40,817 nt of DNA, from positions 1-40,817 of the forward strand of contig JASGVX010000114.1 in NCBI GenBank assembly GCA_030054735.1, read 5' to 3'. Each line of letters begins with the position of its first letter. Position 1 is the stretch's first letter. The position numbers were made by a program, and so were the translations under genes. Source of the stretch: Methanobacteriota archaeon. GTDB taxonomy: Archaea; Halobacteriota; Methanosarcinia; Methanosarcinales; Methanosarcinaceae. The notes under the pieces are model-generated. The model saw only the letters and a program-made list of their open reading frames with translations. It made no database searches and was not told where the DNA came from. Shown here in pieces: positions 23,868 to 32,853 of the stretch.

Positions 23868-25001
23868 TCATGGAGAAAAGGAAGGTTCAGGTTCAATGTC
23901 CACCAGCCGGGGTTCAGAAATACGACTGGCATTCAAGTTATTTCCGAACTCAAAAACAATCATATGAGGACTGGAAGTAACTGTAAATGGATAACCAATC
24001 AATTTGAAAACATTTGAATAATATAAAATAATGAGTTCACAGACTTTACTGTCGGTGTAATCGTGAATTAATCTTACGTATTCGCTCCCCTTATCAGTAC
24101 AGACTTCAATTTCAGTTCCTATGCTATTAGTAAGGTAAATTTCTTTAAAAATCATGATATTTTCTGCAAGAGTGAAAGCCTCGGGTGGCCTGCCTGCAAA
24201 TAATTCGAATTCTCTTGCCATATCGTCAACTGAGGGGAGATTTCCGGAAACAAAAGCTTCAAAAACTTTTTTATTGATGCTGAGCCGCTGATAATTTTGC
24301 TGTTTATAGATCTTGATGAGGTTTTTCCAGAAATCCGGTTTTCTCTGGATCTCTCTGAAAGTCCTTTCCATTGTCCCAAAGTGTTCTTCAAATCCTTTAG
24401 GAACTTTCTCATAGTTAAGAAACTCAAATCGTTTAAGATATACTTTAGTTACGTTTGACCTGCTGAATAGTCCCTGTACATCCAATCTCATCTGTTTTGC
24501 AAGAAAAAGAGCAAGGCTGTGGGCAATTACTCCCCTGAAATAAGGATTGCCGTCATAGAGCGTCAGGATTACAGATTCAGGTTCCGGACTTCCAAAACAC
24601 TCTGCATCAACTTTAATTTTCCAGCCAATCCTGTCATTCAGTGAATTTACATAATTGAGAAAATCAGGAATTTTTTTAATAGTATATGGATTTATTAACT
24701 CGTATACAGTTGATTCTTCAATAAGAAGACCTGAAGTTTTCTTAACAAACCACTCAAGCATGGTATGATGGATAAGCAGGTATTCTTCATCTTCAACCAT
24801 TTTGTTACGGGATTCTGCATACTTTAAAGACTGATTTGGATCATTTTCCCCATTTTCATTCTTTTTTCCATTAATAGCCTGAAAAGCAGTTTCGATAGAG
24901 TCCCTTATCGCTGCACTTAAATTTCCATTATTTTTGTCCAGAAAGGGCTTTAATTTATCTATATAGCACTGATCAATCGATATATTTTTTCGGACAATCA
25001 A
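23868..25001 (-). CDS. Ribbon-helix-helix N-terminal protein of unknown function
   Basis: A 377-residue soluble protein. The first 45 residues (RKNISIDQCYIDKLKPFLDK, then NLSAAIRDSIETAF) look like a ribbon-helix-helix DNA-binding domain. A variable linker and a large C-terminal part of unknown fold follow (for example YVRLIHDYTDSKVCELIILY and HMIVFEFG, reminiscent of V4R/sensor-type folds). It starts at TTG 25001 with GAGG eight bases upstream. I infer a one-component regulator or sensor; no ligand is predictable. It is transcribed toward the GATase-like gene, 51 bp away. Confidence 0.6.
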   Translation of the reverse strand: MIVRKNISIDQCYIDKLKPFLDKNNGNLSAAIRDSIETAFQAINGKKNENGENDPNQSLKYAESRNKMVEDEEYLLIHHTMLEWFVKKTSGLLIEESTVYELINPYTIKKIPDFLNYVNSLNDRIGWKIKVDAECFGSPEPESVILTLYDGNPYFRGVIAHSLALFLAKQMRLDVQGLFSRSNVTKVYLKRFEFLNYEKVPKGFEEHFGTMERTFREIQRKPDFWKNLIKIYKQQNYQRLSINKKVFEAFVSGNLPSVDDMAREFELFAGRPPEAFTLAENIMIFKEIYLTNSIGTEIEVCTDKGSEYVRLIHDYTDSKVCELIILYYSNVFKLIGYPFTVTSSPHMIVFEFGNNLNASRISEPRLVDIEPEPSFSP

Positions 25002-25440
25002 GCGGACATCCTCTTCTCCCTTTTTGAAAGTGCAGGGGATTCGAGTTTATCTAACTTCCCGCAATCTTCTACACTTATAGGCCAATAATAGATTGTACTC
25101 CTACTTATTAATTTTTTTGCTAGAGCATAGAATGAAAGACTTATATACAAAAATTGGAGGTACAAAGTAAAGAGGATGAAAAAACAGAATCATGAAATAC
25201 AAAGATAAAACTATGGACAAATCTGGAGAGGTTCATAGACACCCGTTACTTATACAAATATTTTTTTTAATGAAACGCATATGAAACTCTTCAAATAACA
25301 GGCACAAAAAATGAAAGTACCTAGAAGCACTTTCATGCTAAAAAAGATGAATCATCTGGATAATATAAATTTGTACATTCTCTGACAGCTTAACTTGACA
25401 ACCGGAATGGTTTTAAGGTCTGCATATATTGTTTAGCTCC
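25002..25440. other. Divergent promoter region
   Basis: Lies between the divergently transcribed RHH and PUA genes. Holds a dispersed hairpin repeat (25268-25341). A TTTTAAG element at 25411-25417, about 25 bases before ATG 25441 and with no Shine-Dalgarno, suggests a leaderless PUA transcript. Confidence 0.45.
25268..25341 (+). repeat. Hairpin-bearing dispersed repeat, copy 4
   Basis: Nearly identical to copy 1 (1465-1538). Arms ATGAAAGT / ACTTTCAT enclose a 10-base loop, preceded by CTTCAAATAACAGGCAC. Confidence 0.65.
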
Positions 25441-25923
25441 ATGAGATGCGACATAGAAAGACTTTCAAGGGTCCGTATGATTGCGGATTACCAGTTTGGG
25501 AAAGGTACAGGAAAAGAGCTCTTCCCAGATGGATCAACGTTTCAGTTGTCCCGGACAAAAAGAGTACGTCAGGTCTTACACTCAGGTAAAAGAATAGCAA
25601 CTGCAAGAGCAAAGGACGGTTTTTTTACTCTCAGTATTGAAGGAGCTTCCATAGTCCATAAACTTCTTTCCGGAAAAAAGCTCAGGGTAGTCGTTTCCGA
25701 TGACGCTGCACCGTTTGTGGAGGCAGGCAAAACAGCTTTTTCAAAGCATGTAGTTGAGATTGATCCGGAACTCCGGGCTGGAGAAGAAGTGCTTGTTACA
25801 GATAAAACAGACAGGCTGCTTGCAACAGGGCAGTTGCTCTTATCCCCTGCAGAGATCATTACTCTAGAAAGTGGAGCAGCTGTGGATGTGAGGGTAGGGA
25901 CCGCTTCGAAAAAAGAAGAATAA
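25441..25923 (+). CDS. PUA-domain protein
   Basis: A 160-residue archaeal protein. The N-terminal part (IERLSRVRMIADYQFGKGTG, then SRTKRVRQVLHSGKRIATAR) precedes a C-terminal PUA RNA-binding domain: LRVVVSDDAAPFVEAGKTAF, then VVEIDPELRAGEEVLVTDKT and LLATGQLLLS. It corresponds to stand-alone proteins related to the C-terminal part of archaeosine tRNA-guanine transglycosylase. A role in tRNA or rRNA modification is likely but the substrate is unknown. ATG 25441 is preferred to a TTG at 25429, since the TTG would lie inside the promoter. Confidence 0.75.
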   Translation: MRCDIERLSRVRMIADYQFGKGTGKELFPDGSTFQLSRTKRVRQVLHSGKRIATARAKDGFFTLSIEGASIVHKLLSGKKLRVVVSDDAAPFVEAGKTAFSKHVVEIDPELRAGEEVLVTDKTDRLLATGQLLLSPAEIITLESGAAVDVRVGTASKKEE

Positions 25924-25982
25924 ATTTGTAACTATTCAGCCTATTGATAAAAAAATATTTTTTGAGCAAAATTTTTCCATTT

Positions 25983-26315
25983 TCAGTATAATATCGGTTC
26001 CCCTTCGAGCGCCGCAAGAATAGCTTCAATCAAAGTTGCGCTGGTGCACCCCGCAGCAAGCTAGCGGGGTATTCGATTATAATAACATTGACCCCATTCT
26101 TTTATACTTGTAGAAATATACGCTCTAATTCATACGCTCTAATTCTGCAGAAAGCTTGCACTCCTTGTATGTTTCTGAAAGTTCCTGATATTTTCTGCTG
26201 CAGTTTCATCATTCTTATATCTCTTTCTGCCTGATAATTATCAAATGGGACTCTCAAATCATTGAGGAATCTCAGTATTTTTTCTTTGTCTTCTATAAAC
26301 CGAACAATATATTAT
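25983..26315 (-). pseudogene. IS66-family transposase C-terminal remnant
   Basis: On the minus strand the sequence reads IVRFIEDKEKILRFLNDLRV, then PFDNYQAERDIRMMKLQQKI and SGTFRNIQGVQAFCRIRAY. This is the conserved C-terminal core of IS66 TnpC transposases. It then shifts frame (ISTSIKRMG), is interrupted by about 60 bp containing a GC-rich hairpin, and resumes with TLIEAILAALEGEPILY and a stop at 25983-25985. The N-terminal two thirds are absent. Mobility is lost. Confidence 0.8.
26050..26078. repeat. GC-rich hairpin inserted in the IS66 remnant
   Basis: ACCCCGC and GCGGGGT enclose a short loop (AGCAAGCTA), followed by ATTCGATTATAATAAC. The hairpin interrupts the transposase reading between NVI-like and IEAIL segments. 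It resembles the hairpin ends of IS200/IS605-type elements, though no such transposase is present. Confidence 0.4.
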
Positions 26316-26368
26316 TGGTAGCGCAGGATATAAATCCAGCCTGTAAAATCCAGACGTGTAAAAAATTT

Positions 26369-26483
26369 AGGACTTACGCACTTGAAGTGTAAAATCAGAC
26401 ACATGCGGGCTCGTCAACATTATTTGAGTTTATACAGTAAAGTCATTTCCTCTCGTGTTTTTCAATTCAACTGCGTAAGTCCT
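26369..26483 (+). mobile_element. 115-bp MITE, copy 3
   Basis: Inverted ends AGGACTTACGC / GCGTAAGTCCT. Same orientation as 17820-17934. It directly abuts the tandem ACTAGTG element. Confidence 0.8.
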
Positions 26484-26656
26484 ACTAGTGTAGTGTCAAT
26501 CGTCAAGGAGTATGTGATTTTGAATGGTTGTAATCGATTATATACGATATCTTAACGTTGATGCGACACTAGTATCGTGTCAGTCATCAAGGATTATACT
26601 ACATTGAATCGTTTTAATCGATTATGGGCGACAAATTAGCGCTGACGCGACACTAG
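26484..26656. mobile_element. Tandem ACTAGTG-ended repeat element
   Basis: Two related units of about 85 bp (26484-26572 and 26573-26656) share GTCAAGGA/ATCAAGGA, TAATCGATTA and GACGCGACACTAGT-type ends. Outer ends are ACTAGTG and GCGACACTAGT. The ends match the element that broke the SDR gene at 3661-3893, so these belong to one family. Confidence 0.6.
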
Positions 26657-27254
26657 TTTTTAGATCTAAGGACGAAAAAAAACCATAACATGGATTCCGG
26701 TTATTTAAAAACCACTTTAGGGTCACTCCAAATCAACGCTAAAACTAAGGATATATGATGATTATTTTGGCCGATAGGTATGCATTTCGAATTCCTCCAA
26801 TAAAAGTACACTCTAAAAACTGATTTTTTGGATAATAGCCTATAATTATCTTTAGACTGATAAATGAACGAAATAGAATCTTTACTGCTCACAGTTTTTA
26901 TTAACTTCTAAATAAGGCACATGTGCTATCACTTTCTTCCATACAAAATTCAATGCTGAAAATAAAGAAAAAAAGGCATTTAATCCGCTAATTGAGGTAT
27001 ATAAGCTATTTAAATAGTAAATAAATAATTTAAAACATGTATTTCTATTGGTAAAGAAACGACACTATATTTAATTGATTAATAAGGCTTAATAGTCCTT
27101 AAAAAACATATCCTCTTTTAAGGGGTCTAAAATTTATACCTGAAGGTGGGGAAATTTAAACCGACCAGAATTGGGAAAATTAAACCGCCTTTGTCATCTT
27201 ATGAGTGGCGACAATTAACTATCTTTTTCGAGGAAAAAGCCTCTCCAGAACCCT

Positions 27255-28520
27255 TTAAATTTCTTTTCTCACAGGCAGGGTCTGCCCTCCGTGAGGCATC
27301 AGGTGAACTTTTGCATCCGGATTCTCTGAAAGGACTGCAGATAGAGCTTCCTGCACGCTTGCCATAGGGGTAAAGAATGCAGACCTGGCTTTTTCTTCAG
27401 GAAGATTCGAGACAAGGTAAAGCCTGAACTTCGTTGAGGCTTTTGCAACGATTGCACTCTTGTGGCCTCCAAACTCGAAGCATTGCTTGAAACGCTCTAT
27501 TGCATCCTCAGGAGTTTTACACTCCATGTTCCAGCATTCATATACCTGGTTTCCTATCCCCTCGGCGCATTCCGCTACAAGAATGATCGAGCCGCCGTCT
27601 TTTACAGCCTGAGTTGCGTTGTCCAGGGATTTGCTTGCCTGGTAGAGGTTGATGTCTTTGGGATAGCCACCGCAGGAGACGATCACAGCATCTGCAGGCT
27701 CCACTGGCACTTTATACATCGCATCCACAATCTCTACTCCTTTCCTGTGGGCAGCAATAAAATCGCCTGCAACTGCAGCAACGATTTCTTTTTTGCTGTC
27801 AAGTATGACATTAAGAATGAATTTAAGGCCGAAGACCTTTGCAGCTTCTTCTATATCCTGCCTTACAGGACTGTCCACCCTTCCGGAAACAGCATTTTCT
27901 TCGATCATCATTTTATGGTTGCTAAGCACGGACTCCTCAGAGCTTACTCCAGGGAGTATGGACTTTGCTCCTCCACTGTACCCTGCATAATAATGAAACT
28001 CGATTCCTCCCGTAGCAATAACAATATCAGACTCGAAAACTTCTTCGAAGATATCAATAGGAGTGCCACGGAAGGTTTCCCCGATCCGTCTGCACCTGGA
28101 AGTGTCATGCTGGATGCAACGGATTTTCTTGTAGATCTCTTCTCCAACAAGTTTCTTTGATTCCTCCTCAGTTTGCTGACGGTGAAGTCCGAGAGCAAAT
28201 ACAATTGTAATGTTCTCATCCCTGGCTCCGCCAAGGTAAAGCTCTTCAAGTAAAGGAGGAAGAATTTTTGCTGTAGGAGTGGGTCTTGTGACATCACTTA
28301 CAATAATTGCAATCCTCGACTCCGGGTTTATAATCTCGGATAGTCTTTTACTTTTTATAGGGTTCTCAAGCGCTTTCCTGATTAAAAGAGCTCCATCCTC
28401 TTTTTTTTCAGGCTCTGAAGGTAGTATCAGGCTGGAGATATTTTTCTCAGGAATATTCAGCTCAGAAACCCCGTTTCCAAAAGCAAGTGGAATCCTTTTT
28501 ATATTTGTCGTCATGTTCAT
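27255..28520 (-). CDS. larA: Nickel-pincer racemase LarA (lactate racemase family)
   Basis: Interconverts D- and L-lactate or another 2-hydroxyacid by hydride transfer to the nickel-pincer nucleotide. The 421-residue protein has SDVTRP (75-80), H113 in GLHR, H176 (EFHYYAGYSGGAK), cofactor-attachment K186 and nickel ligand H202. The spacing matches Lactobacillus LarA (H108, H174, K184, H200), and the PKDINLYQASKSLDNA segment is conserved. The catalytic set is complete. No larB, larC or larE for cofactor synthesis lies nearby. GTTTTATATA about 25 bases upstream of ATG 28520 and no Shine-Dalgarno suggest a leaderless mRNA; a second ATG two codons later is possible. Substrate is uncertain since LarA homologues racemise diverse hydroxyacids. 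Confidence 0.9.
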   Translation of the reverse strand: MNMTTNIKRIPLAFGNGVSELNIPEKNISSLILPSEPEKKEDGALLIRKALENPIKSKRLSEIINPESRIAIIVSDVTRPTPTAKILPPLLEELYLGGARDENITIVFALGLHRQQTEEESKKLVGEEIYKKIRCIQHDTSRCRRIGETFRGTPIDIFEEVFESDIVIATGGIEFHYYAGYSGGAKSILPGVSSEESVLSNHKMMIEENAVSGRVDSPVRQDIEEAAKVFGLKFILNVILDSKKEIVAAVAGDFIAAHRKGVEIVDAMYKVPVEPADAVIVSCGGYPKDINLYQASKSLDNATQAVKDGGSIILVAECAEGIGNQVYECWNMECKTPEDAIERFKQCFEFGGHKSAIVAKASTKFRLYLVSNLPEEKARSAFFTPMASVQEALSAVLSENPDAKVHLMPHGGQTLPVRKEI

Positions 28521-29306
28521 GCCGATGATTTCTTATTAATTATATAAAACCGTATAGGTAAACAATAGTAAAAGTATGTGTGAAATGAAATTTAAATCTG
28601 CGCTTTAAACCTGTATTCAGATCCTTCCTGAGAATTACAGGAAATATCATCTTAACCAATTCTCATTAACTTTATAAGCTATTCATCTATTTATTTAAAC
28701 AGAAATATCCAGATGAAAAAATAAGTGAGCTTTAGGAGAGCGAAGGAGAAGTGTGCATCTCATCCACAACGCCGACAGAGATTTCATTTTCGCTTTTTAG
28801 GTCCTCTAACTCCTGACCAAATTTCATTATCCATATTTGGACAGAAAGATGACTTACTCCTAAAAATCGTCCTGGTGAACGGAATCCTGATCCTTCTAGA
28901 TCTAGATATAGTTGCAAAGCCTCTCTTTTAACAGAAGTGGAAAACACAGTTGATTTTAGTTCTACAGAATGCTTATATCCACAATATTGACATTTGTAGC
29001 ATTGACGTCAATCAACTTTACCGTTCTTATTATAACTGGAACTCTTACATCGTGGACAGTTCATGAAGAAATATACTTTCTCATAATATGTATCAGTATT
29101 TATGTACCACTACCCAAACTTTTTTTGAAAAAAAATCCTCAGGGGTTTGAATTATTCTGCATGAATATTATTTCTGCCCAGAAGATTTTTAGCATTTATT
29201 TAAATGTATCTTTCTAAAAGACATTTTGTGTTTTAGAACCAGTTTAATTTTTAGAGATTCTTATTTTAGTTCGGTCTCGACTCGGCAAATATATATTCTC
29301 TGTTCT
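28521..29306. other. Region between larA and the flavoprotein gene
   Basis: Contains the larA promoter (28541-28550 TATA, minus), an IS1-type transposase remnant (28732-29064, minus) and AT-rich sequence to the 3' end of the flavoprotein gene. No other gene is seen. Confidence 0.55.
28732..29064 (-). pseudogene. IS1-family transposase (InsA-like) remnant
   Basis: Reading from ATG 29064 on the minus strand gives MNCPRCKSSSYNKNGKVD, an in-frame TGA, then RQCYKCQYCGYKHSVELKST. These are the two CxxC pairs of the IS1 InsA zinc finger. The frame continues GFRSPGRFLGVSHLSVQIWI (helix-turn-helix) and ends VVDEMHTSPSLS, diverging just at the DEMHT start of the catalytic part. The internal stop and the loss of the catalytic domain show a dead element. 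Confidence 0.8.
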
Positions 29307-29885
29307 TTATCTATTTTTCTGAATAAGCTCCAGGACATCACAAAGCTTCTTTGCGGTTTCAGAAACGGTCTGCATTCCTATTGTATCTTCTTCTGCCGGG
29401 TTCCATGTTATTCCGCCGAAGTGGGAATTGTCTCCGACCACAATCATCCCATGAATATGCATCCAGTCATGGATGGCTTGAATTGTTTTTTCCTGTCCTC
29501 CGTTTCTTGAGCCTCCAACTGAAAGAGCTGCCCCTACTTTATTTTTTAGTGCAAAGTTTTTGCGGCGGAGCAGGACAGTTCTATCAAAAAGAGCTTTGAG
29601 CTGGGCAGGATAATTTCCCATATATACGGGGGATGCAACGATTATACCGTCTGCTACTCTCATTTTCTCATTAATCTCTTCCATACTGTCATCAATAACA
29701 CAGCATTCCTTTTCTCTGCAAGCCCCGCAAGCCTTGCAGGGAGAGACCTCCGAGCTGGAAAGAAAAACCCTGTCTGTTTCAAATCCCATTTCTTTTGCAA
29801 GTTCAAGAGCAGCTTCAATCATTTTCTCACAGTTCTGGCCCTTTCGCGGGCTGCCTGAAATTCCCAGTATTTTCATTTGTTTCAT
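29307..29885 (-). CDS. Iron-sulfur flavoprotein (Isf family)
   Basis: An electron-transfer flavoprotein binding FMN and a 4Fe-4S cluster. The 192-residue protein has the flavodoxin-like P-loop GISGSPRKGQNCEKM (8-22), the compact cluster motif C50-x2-C53-x2-C56-x4-C61 (CKACGACREKEC), then ASPVYMGNYPAQLKALFDRT and SVGGSRNGGQE. This matches Isf of Methanosarcina thermophila, which accepts electrons from ferredoxin. A start at M4 (29876) is an alternative. It is divergent from pta, so a shared regulatory region of about 250 bp separates Isf from the acetate-activation genes. The physiological partner is not evident from sequence. Confidence 0.88.
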   Translation of the reverse strand: MKQMKILGISGSPRKGQNCEKMIEAALELAKEMGFETDRVFLSSSEVSPCKACGACREKECCVIDDSMEEINEKMRVADGIIVASPVYMGNYPAQLKALFDRTVLLRRKNFALKNKVGAALSVGGSRNGGQEKTIQAIHDWMHIHGMIVVGDNSHFGGITWNPAEEDTIGMQTVSETAKKLCDVLELIQKNR

Positions 29886-30007
29886 TCCGGAATTCTTTTA
29901 TACATCCATTTATCACTTATATTCATAATAGATCTTTCGAGTTATAACAAAATTCAGCAGTAACTGCATTCAAGCTTCATATACCTTAGGACAAATATAT
30001 AATATGG

Positions 30008-30036
30008 ATATATATTTTAAATTTTGAAATATATAT
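30008..30036. promoter_or_regulatory. Palindrome in the pta/isf divergent region
   Basis: ATATATATTT (30008-30017) and AAATATATAT (30027-30036) form a perfect 10-bp dyad about 100 bp upstream of pta. It could be a regulator site or simply AT-rich promoter DNA. Confidence 0.35.
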
Positions 30037-30074
30037 TTCTCATTTATATATAACCACCAATACCATTTACGTAA

Positions 30075-30084
30075 ATTTATATAT
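30075..30084 (+). promoter_or_regulatory. pta TATA box
   Basis: ATTTATATAT lies about 55 bases before the pta start. A transcript start near 30105-30110 would leave a leader of about 25 nt including AGGAGG (30119-30124). Confidence 0.5.
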
Positions 30085-30132
30085 CAAGACCCAGCTAATT
30101 AAATTACTCTAATTATATAGGAGGTTGGTTGA

Positions 30133-31134
<1,002 letters not shown>

Positions 31135-31137
31135 TCG

Positions 31138-31279
31138 AAAACGTTTACTAAGGAATGATGAAAATATAACTTCTAAATTTCATTTTGGGAATTGATCTAT
31201 AGTTCCATTTCCCTCCAATAACAATTCTTGGTAACAAACCCCTTGATATTATATTTGAATCATTCCTAAGCGTTTTTTT
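31138..31279 (+). terminator. Long-range stem between pta and ackA
   Basis: The sequence just after pta (31138-31160, containing CTAAGGAATGAT) can pair with 31257-31279 (ATCATTCCTAAGCG), giving about 12 paired bases around a loop of about 100 bases and ending in T7. It may partially terminate or process the transcript between pta and ackA. No known function is documented here. Confidence 0.4.
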
Positions 31280-31354
31280 AACCTTCATACATATTAATAA
31301 TTATCCTGAAGATCTAAGTTGATTGAAAAATAATGTATAAACTGGAGTTTAGAC

Positions 31355-32554
31355 ATGAAAGTACTGGTTATAAACGCAGGAAGTTCCTCTCTCAAATATC
31401 AATTAATTGATATGAAAACTGAGTCCGCTCTTGCAGTGGGGCTTTGTGAGAGGATAGGCATCGACAACTCGATCATCACCCAGAAGAGGTCTGACGGCAA
31501 GAAGCTGGAAAAACAGACCGATCTCCCAACCCATAAGGTTGCCCTTGAAGAAGTCGTCAAGGCTCTTACAGATTCGGAGTTTGGTGTCATTAAAAGCATG
31601 GATGAAATCAATGCAGTAGGGCACAGGGTTGTGCACGGTGGGGAAAAGTTCACAACTTCTGCTTTATATGATAAAGGTGTAGGACAGGCTATTGAGGATT
31701 GTTTTGAACTGGCACCTCTCCATAACCCGCCAAACATGATGGGAATTACAGCCTGTGAAGAGATCATGCCTGGAACACCTATGGTTGTTGTTTTTGACAC
31801 AGCATTCCATCAGACCATGCCTGCATATGCCTACATATATGCTCTTCCGTACGCTCTGTACGAGAAGTATGGGATCAGAAAATACGGTTTCCACGGGACT
31901 TCACACAAGTATGTTGCAGGAAGAGCTGCCGCTATGCTGGGGAAGCCCGAAGAAGACTGCAAGATTATCACCTGCCACCTTGGAAACGGTTCAAGTATTA
32001 CAGCAGTGAGAGGTGGAAAATCGGTTGAGACAAGCATGGGCTTTACCCCACTTGAAGGTGTTGCAATGGGTACCAGGTGCGGCTGGATTGATCCAGCAGT
32101 AGTTCCTTTCATTATGGAAAAGGAAGGCCTTACAACCCGTGAAGTCGATACCCTCATGAACAAGAAGTCCGGTGTGCTTGGAGTTTCCGGCCTCAGCAAC
32201 GACTTCAGAGACCTGGATGAAGCAGCTTCGCAGGGCAACGAGAGAGCAGAACTTGCCCTTGAGATTTTTGCATACAAGGTCAAGAAGGTCATTGGTGAGT
32301 ATTTAGCCGTGCTCAACGGTGCAGATGCGATAGTCTTTACTGCAGGTATCGGAGAAAACAGCGCAAGTATCAGAAAGAGAATTCTTGCCGATCTTGATAA
32401 TCTTGGCATGAAAATCGATGAAGAGAAGAACAAGATCAGAGGCGAGGAAATCGATATAAGCACTCCTGATTCAAAAATCAGGGTTCTTGTCATCCCGACC
32501 AATGAAGAACTTGCCATTGCAAGGGAAACAAAAGAAATCTGTGAGTTGAAGTAA
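31355..32554 (+). CDS. ackA: Acetate kinase AckA
   Basis: Phosphorylates acetate with ATP to acetyl phosphate. The 399-residue protein contains all catalytic residues at their M. thermophila positions: N7, R91, D148, H180, R241 and E384, within [46 protein letters not shown] and the C-terminal segment. The ATG at 31355 follows GGAG seven bases upstream. With Pta it feeds acetyl-CoA to the decarbonylase/synthase for methanogenesis. In the reverse direction it can excrete acetate. It is about nine residues shorter at the C-terminus than the M. thermophila enzyme. Confidence 0.97.
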   Translation: MKVLVINAGSSSLKYQLIDMKTESALAVGLCERIGIDNSIITQKRSDGKKLEKQTDLPTHKVALEEVVKALTDSEFGVIKSMDEINAVGHRVVHGGEKFTTSALYDKGVGQAIEDCFELAPLHNPPNMMGITACEEIMPGTPMVVVFDTAFHQTMPAYAYIYALPYALYEKYGIRKYGFHGTSHKYVAGRAAAMLGKPEEDCKIITCHLGNGSSITAVRGGKSVETSMGFTPLEGVAMGTRCGWIDPAVVPFIMEKEGLTTREVDTLMNKKSGVLGVSGLSNDFRDLDEAASQGNERAELALEIFAYKVKKVIGEYLAVLNGADAIVFTAGIGENSASIRKRILADLDNLGMKIDEEKNKIRGEEIDISTPDSKIRVLVIPTNEELAIARETKEICELK

Positions 32555-32578
32555 AGCTACGCAGCTTACCTATCTGTT

Positions 32579-32617
32579 GGCAAAGGAATTTTTCCTTTGC
32601 CTTTTATTCTCTTTTTT
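32579..32617 (+). terminator. ackA terminator
   Basis: A perfect 8-bp hairpin, GGCAAAGG / CCTTTGCC (32579-32601), with a 7-base loop followed by TTTTATTCTCTTTTTT. Confidence 0.75.
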
Positions 32618-32624
32618 CACCCCG

Positions 32625-32853
32625 AGTTGCGTTTCGTGATCAGAGGGATCAAAGCCTACCCGCTACTTGCTGGTGTCCAGGGCGCAAAACCTTCAGATGT
32701 TGGTGCTCTGGTCGATACCATTTTGGAGGGCTCAAGGCTCGTATATGACTTCCCGCAAATAGAGGAATTTGTGAGATTAATCCCAAGATGGCCTTTGAAG
32801 AAGGGAAGGGCGCTCTTGCTGTGGATATGAGGCTTACTTTGAGTAAAAGTTAA
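32625..32853 (+). pseudogene. ADP-forming acyl-CoA synthetase C-terminal remnant
   Basis: The plus strand reads FVIRGIKAYPLLAGVQGAKP, then SDVGALVDTILEGSRLVYDF and PQIEE in one frame. After a frameshift near 32768 it continues INPKMAFEEGKGALAVDMRL and stops at 32851-32853. This is the C-terminal end of the ATP-grasp (beta) domain of ADP-forming acetyl/acyl-CoA synthetases, where DFPxIEELDINP is diagnostic. Everything upstream of about 32625 is missing. It sits directly behind the ackA terminator. Confidence 0.8.

Larger units (their letters stand above)
25924..27254. other. Accessory island of decayed mobile elements
   Basis: In order: the C-terminal remnant of an IS66-type transposase (25983-26315, minus) interrupted by a hairpin insertion, a 115-bp MITE (26369-26483), a tandem ACTAGTG-ended element (26484-26656) and about 600 bp of AT-rich sequence. 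Small frames at 26701-26892 (minus) and 27146-27367 (plus) have no recognisable content. Confidence 0.6.

Noticed and set aside
26040-26080. Possible riboswitch or intrinsic terminator around the GC-rich hairpin
   Set aside because: The hairpin lies inside the reading frame of an IS66 transposase remnant and has no T tract in either direction after the stem, so an inserted element explains it better.
26701-26892. 63-codon minus-strand ORF in the mobile-element island
   Set aside because: Low-complexity translation with no motif and no ribosome site.
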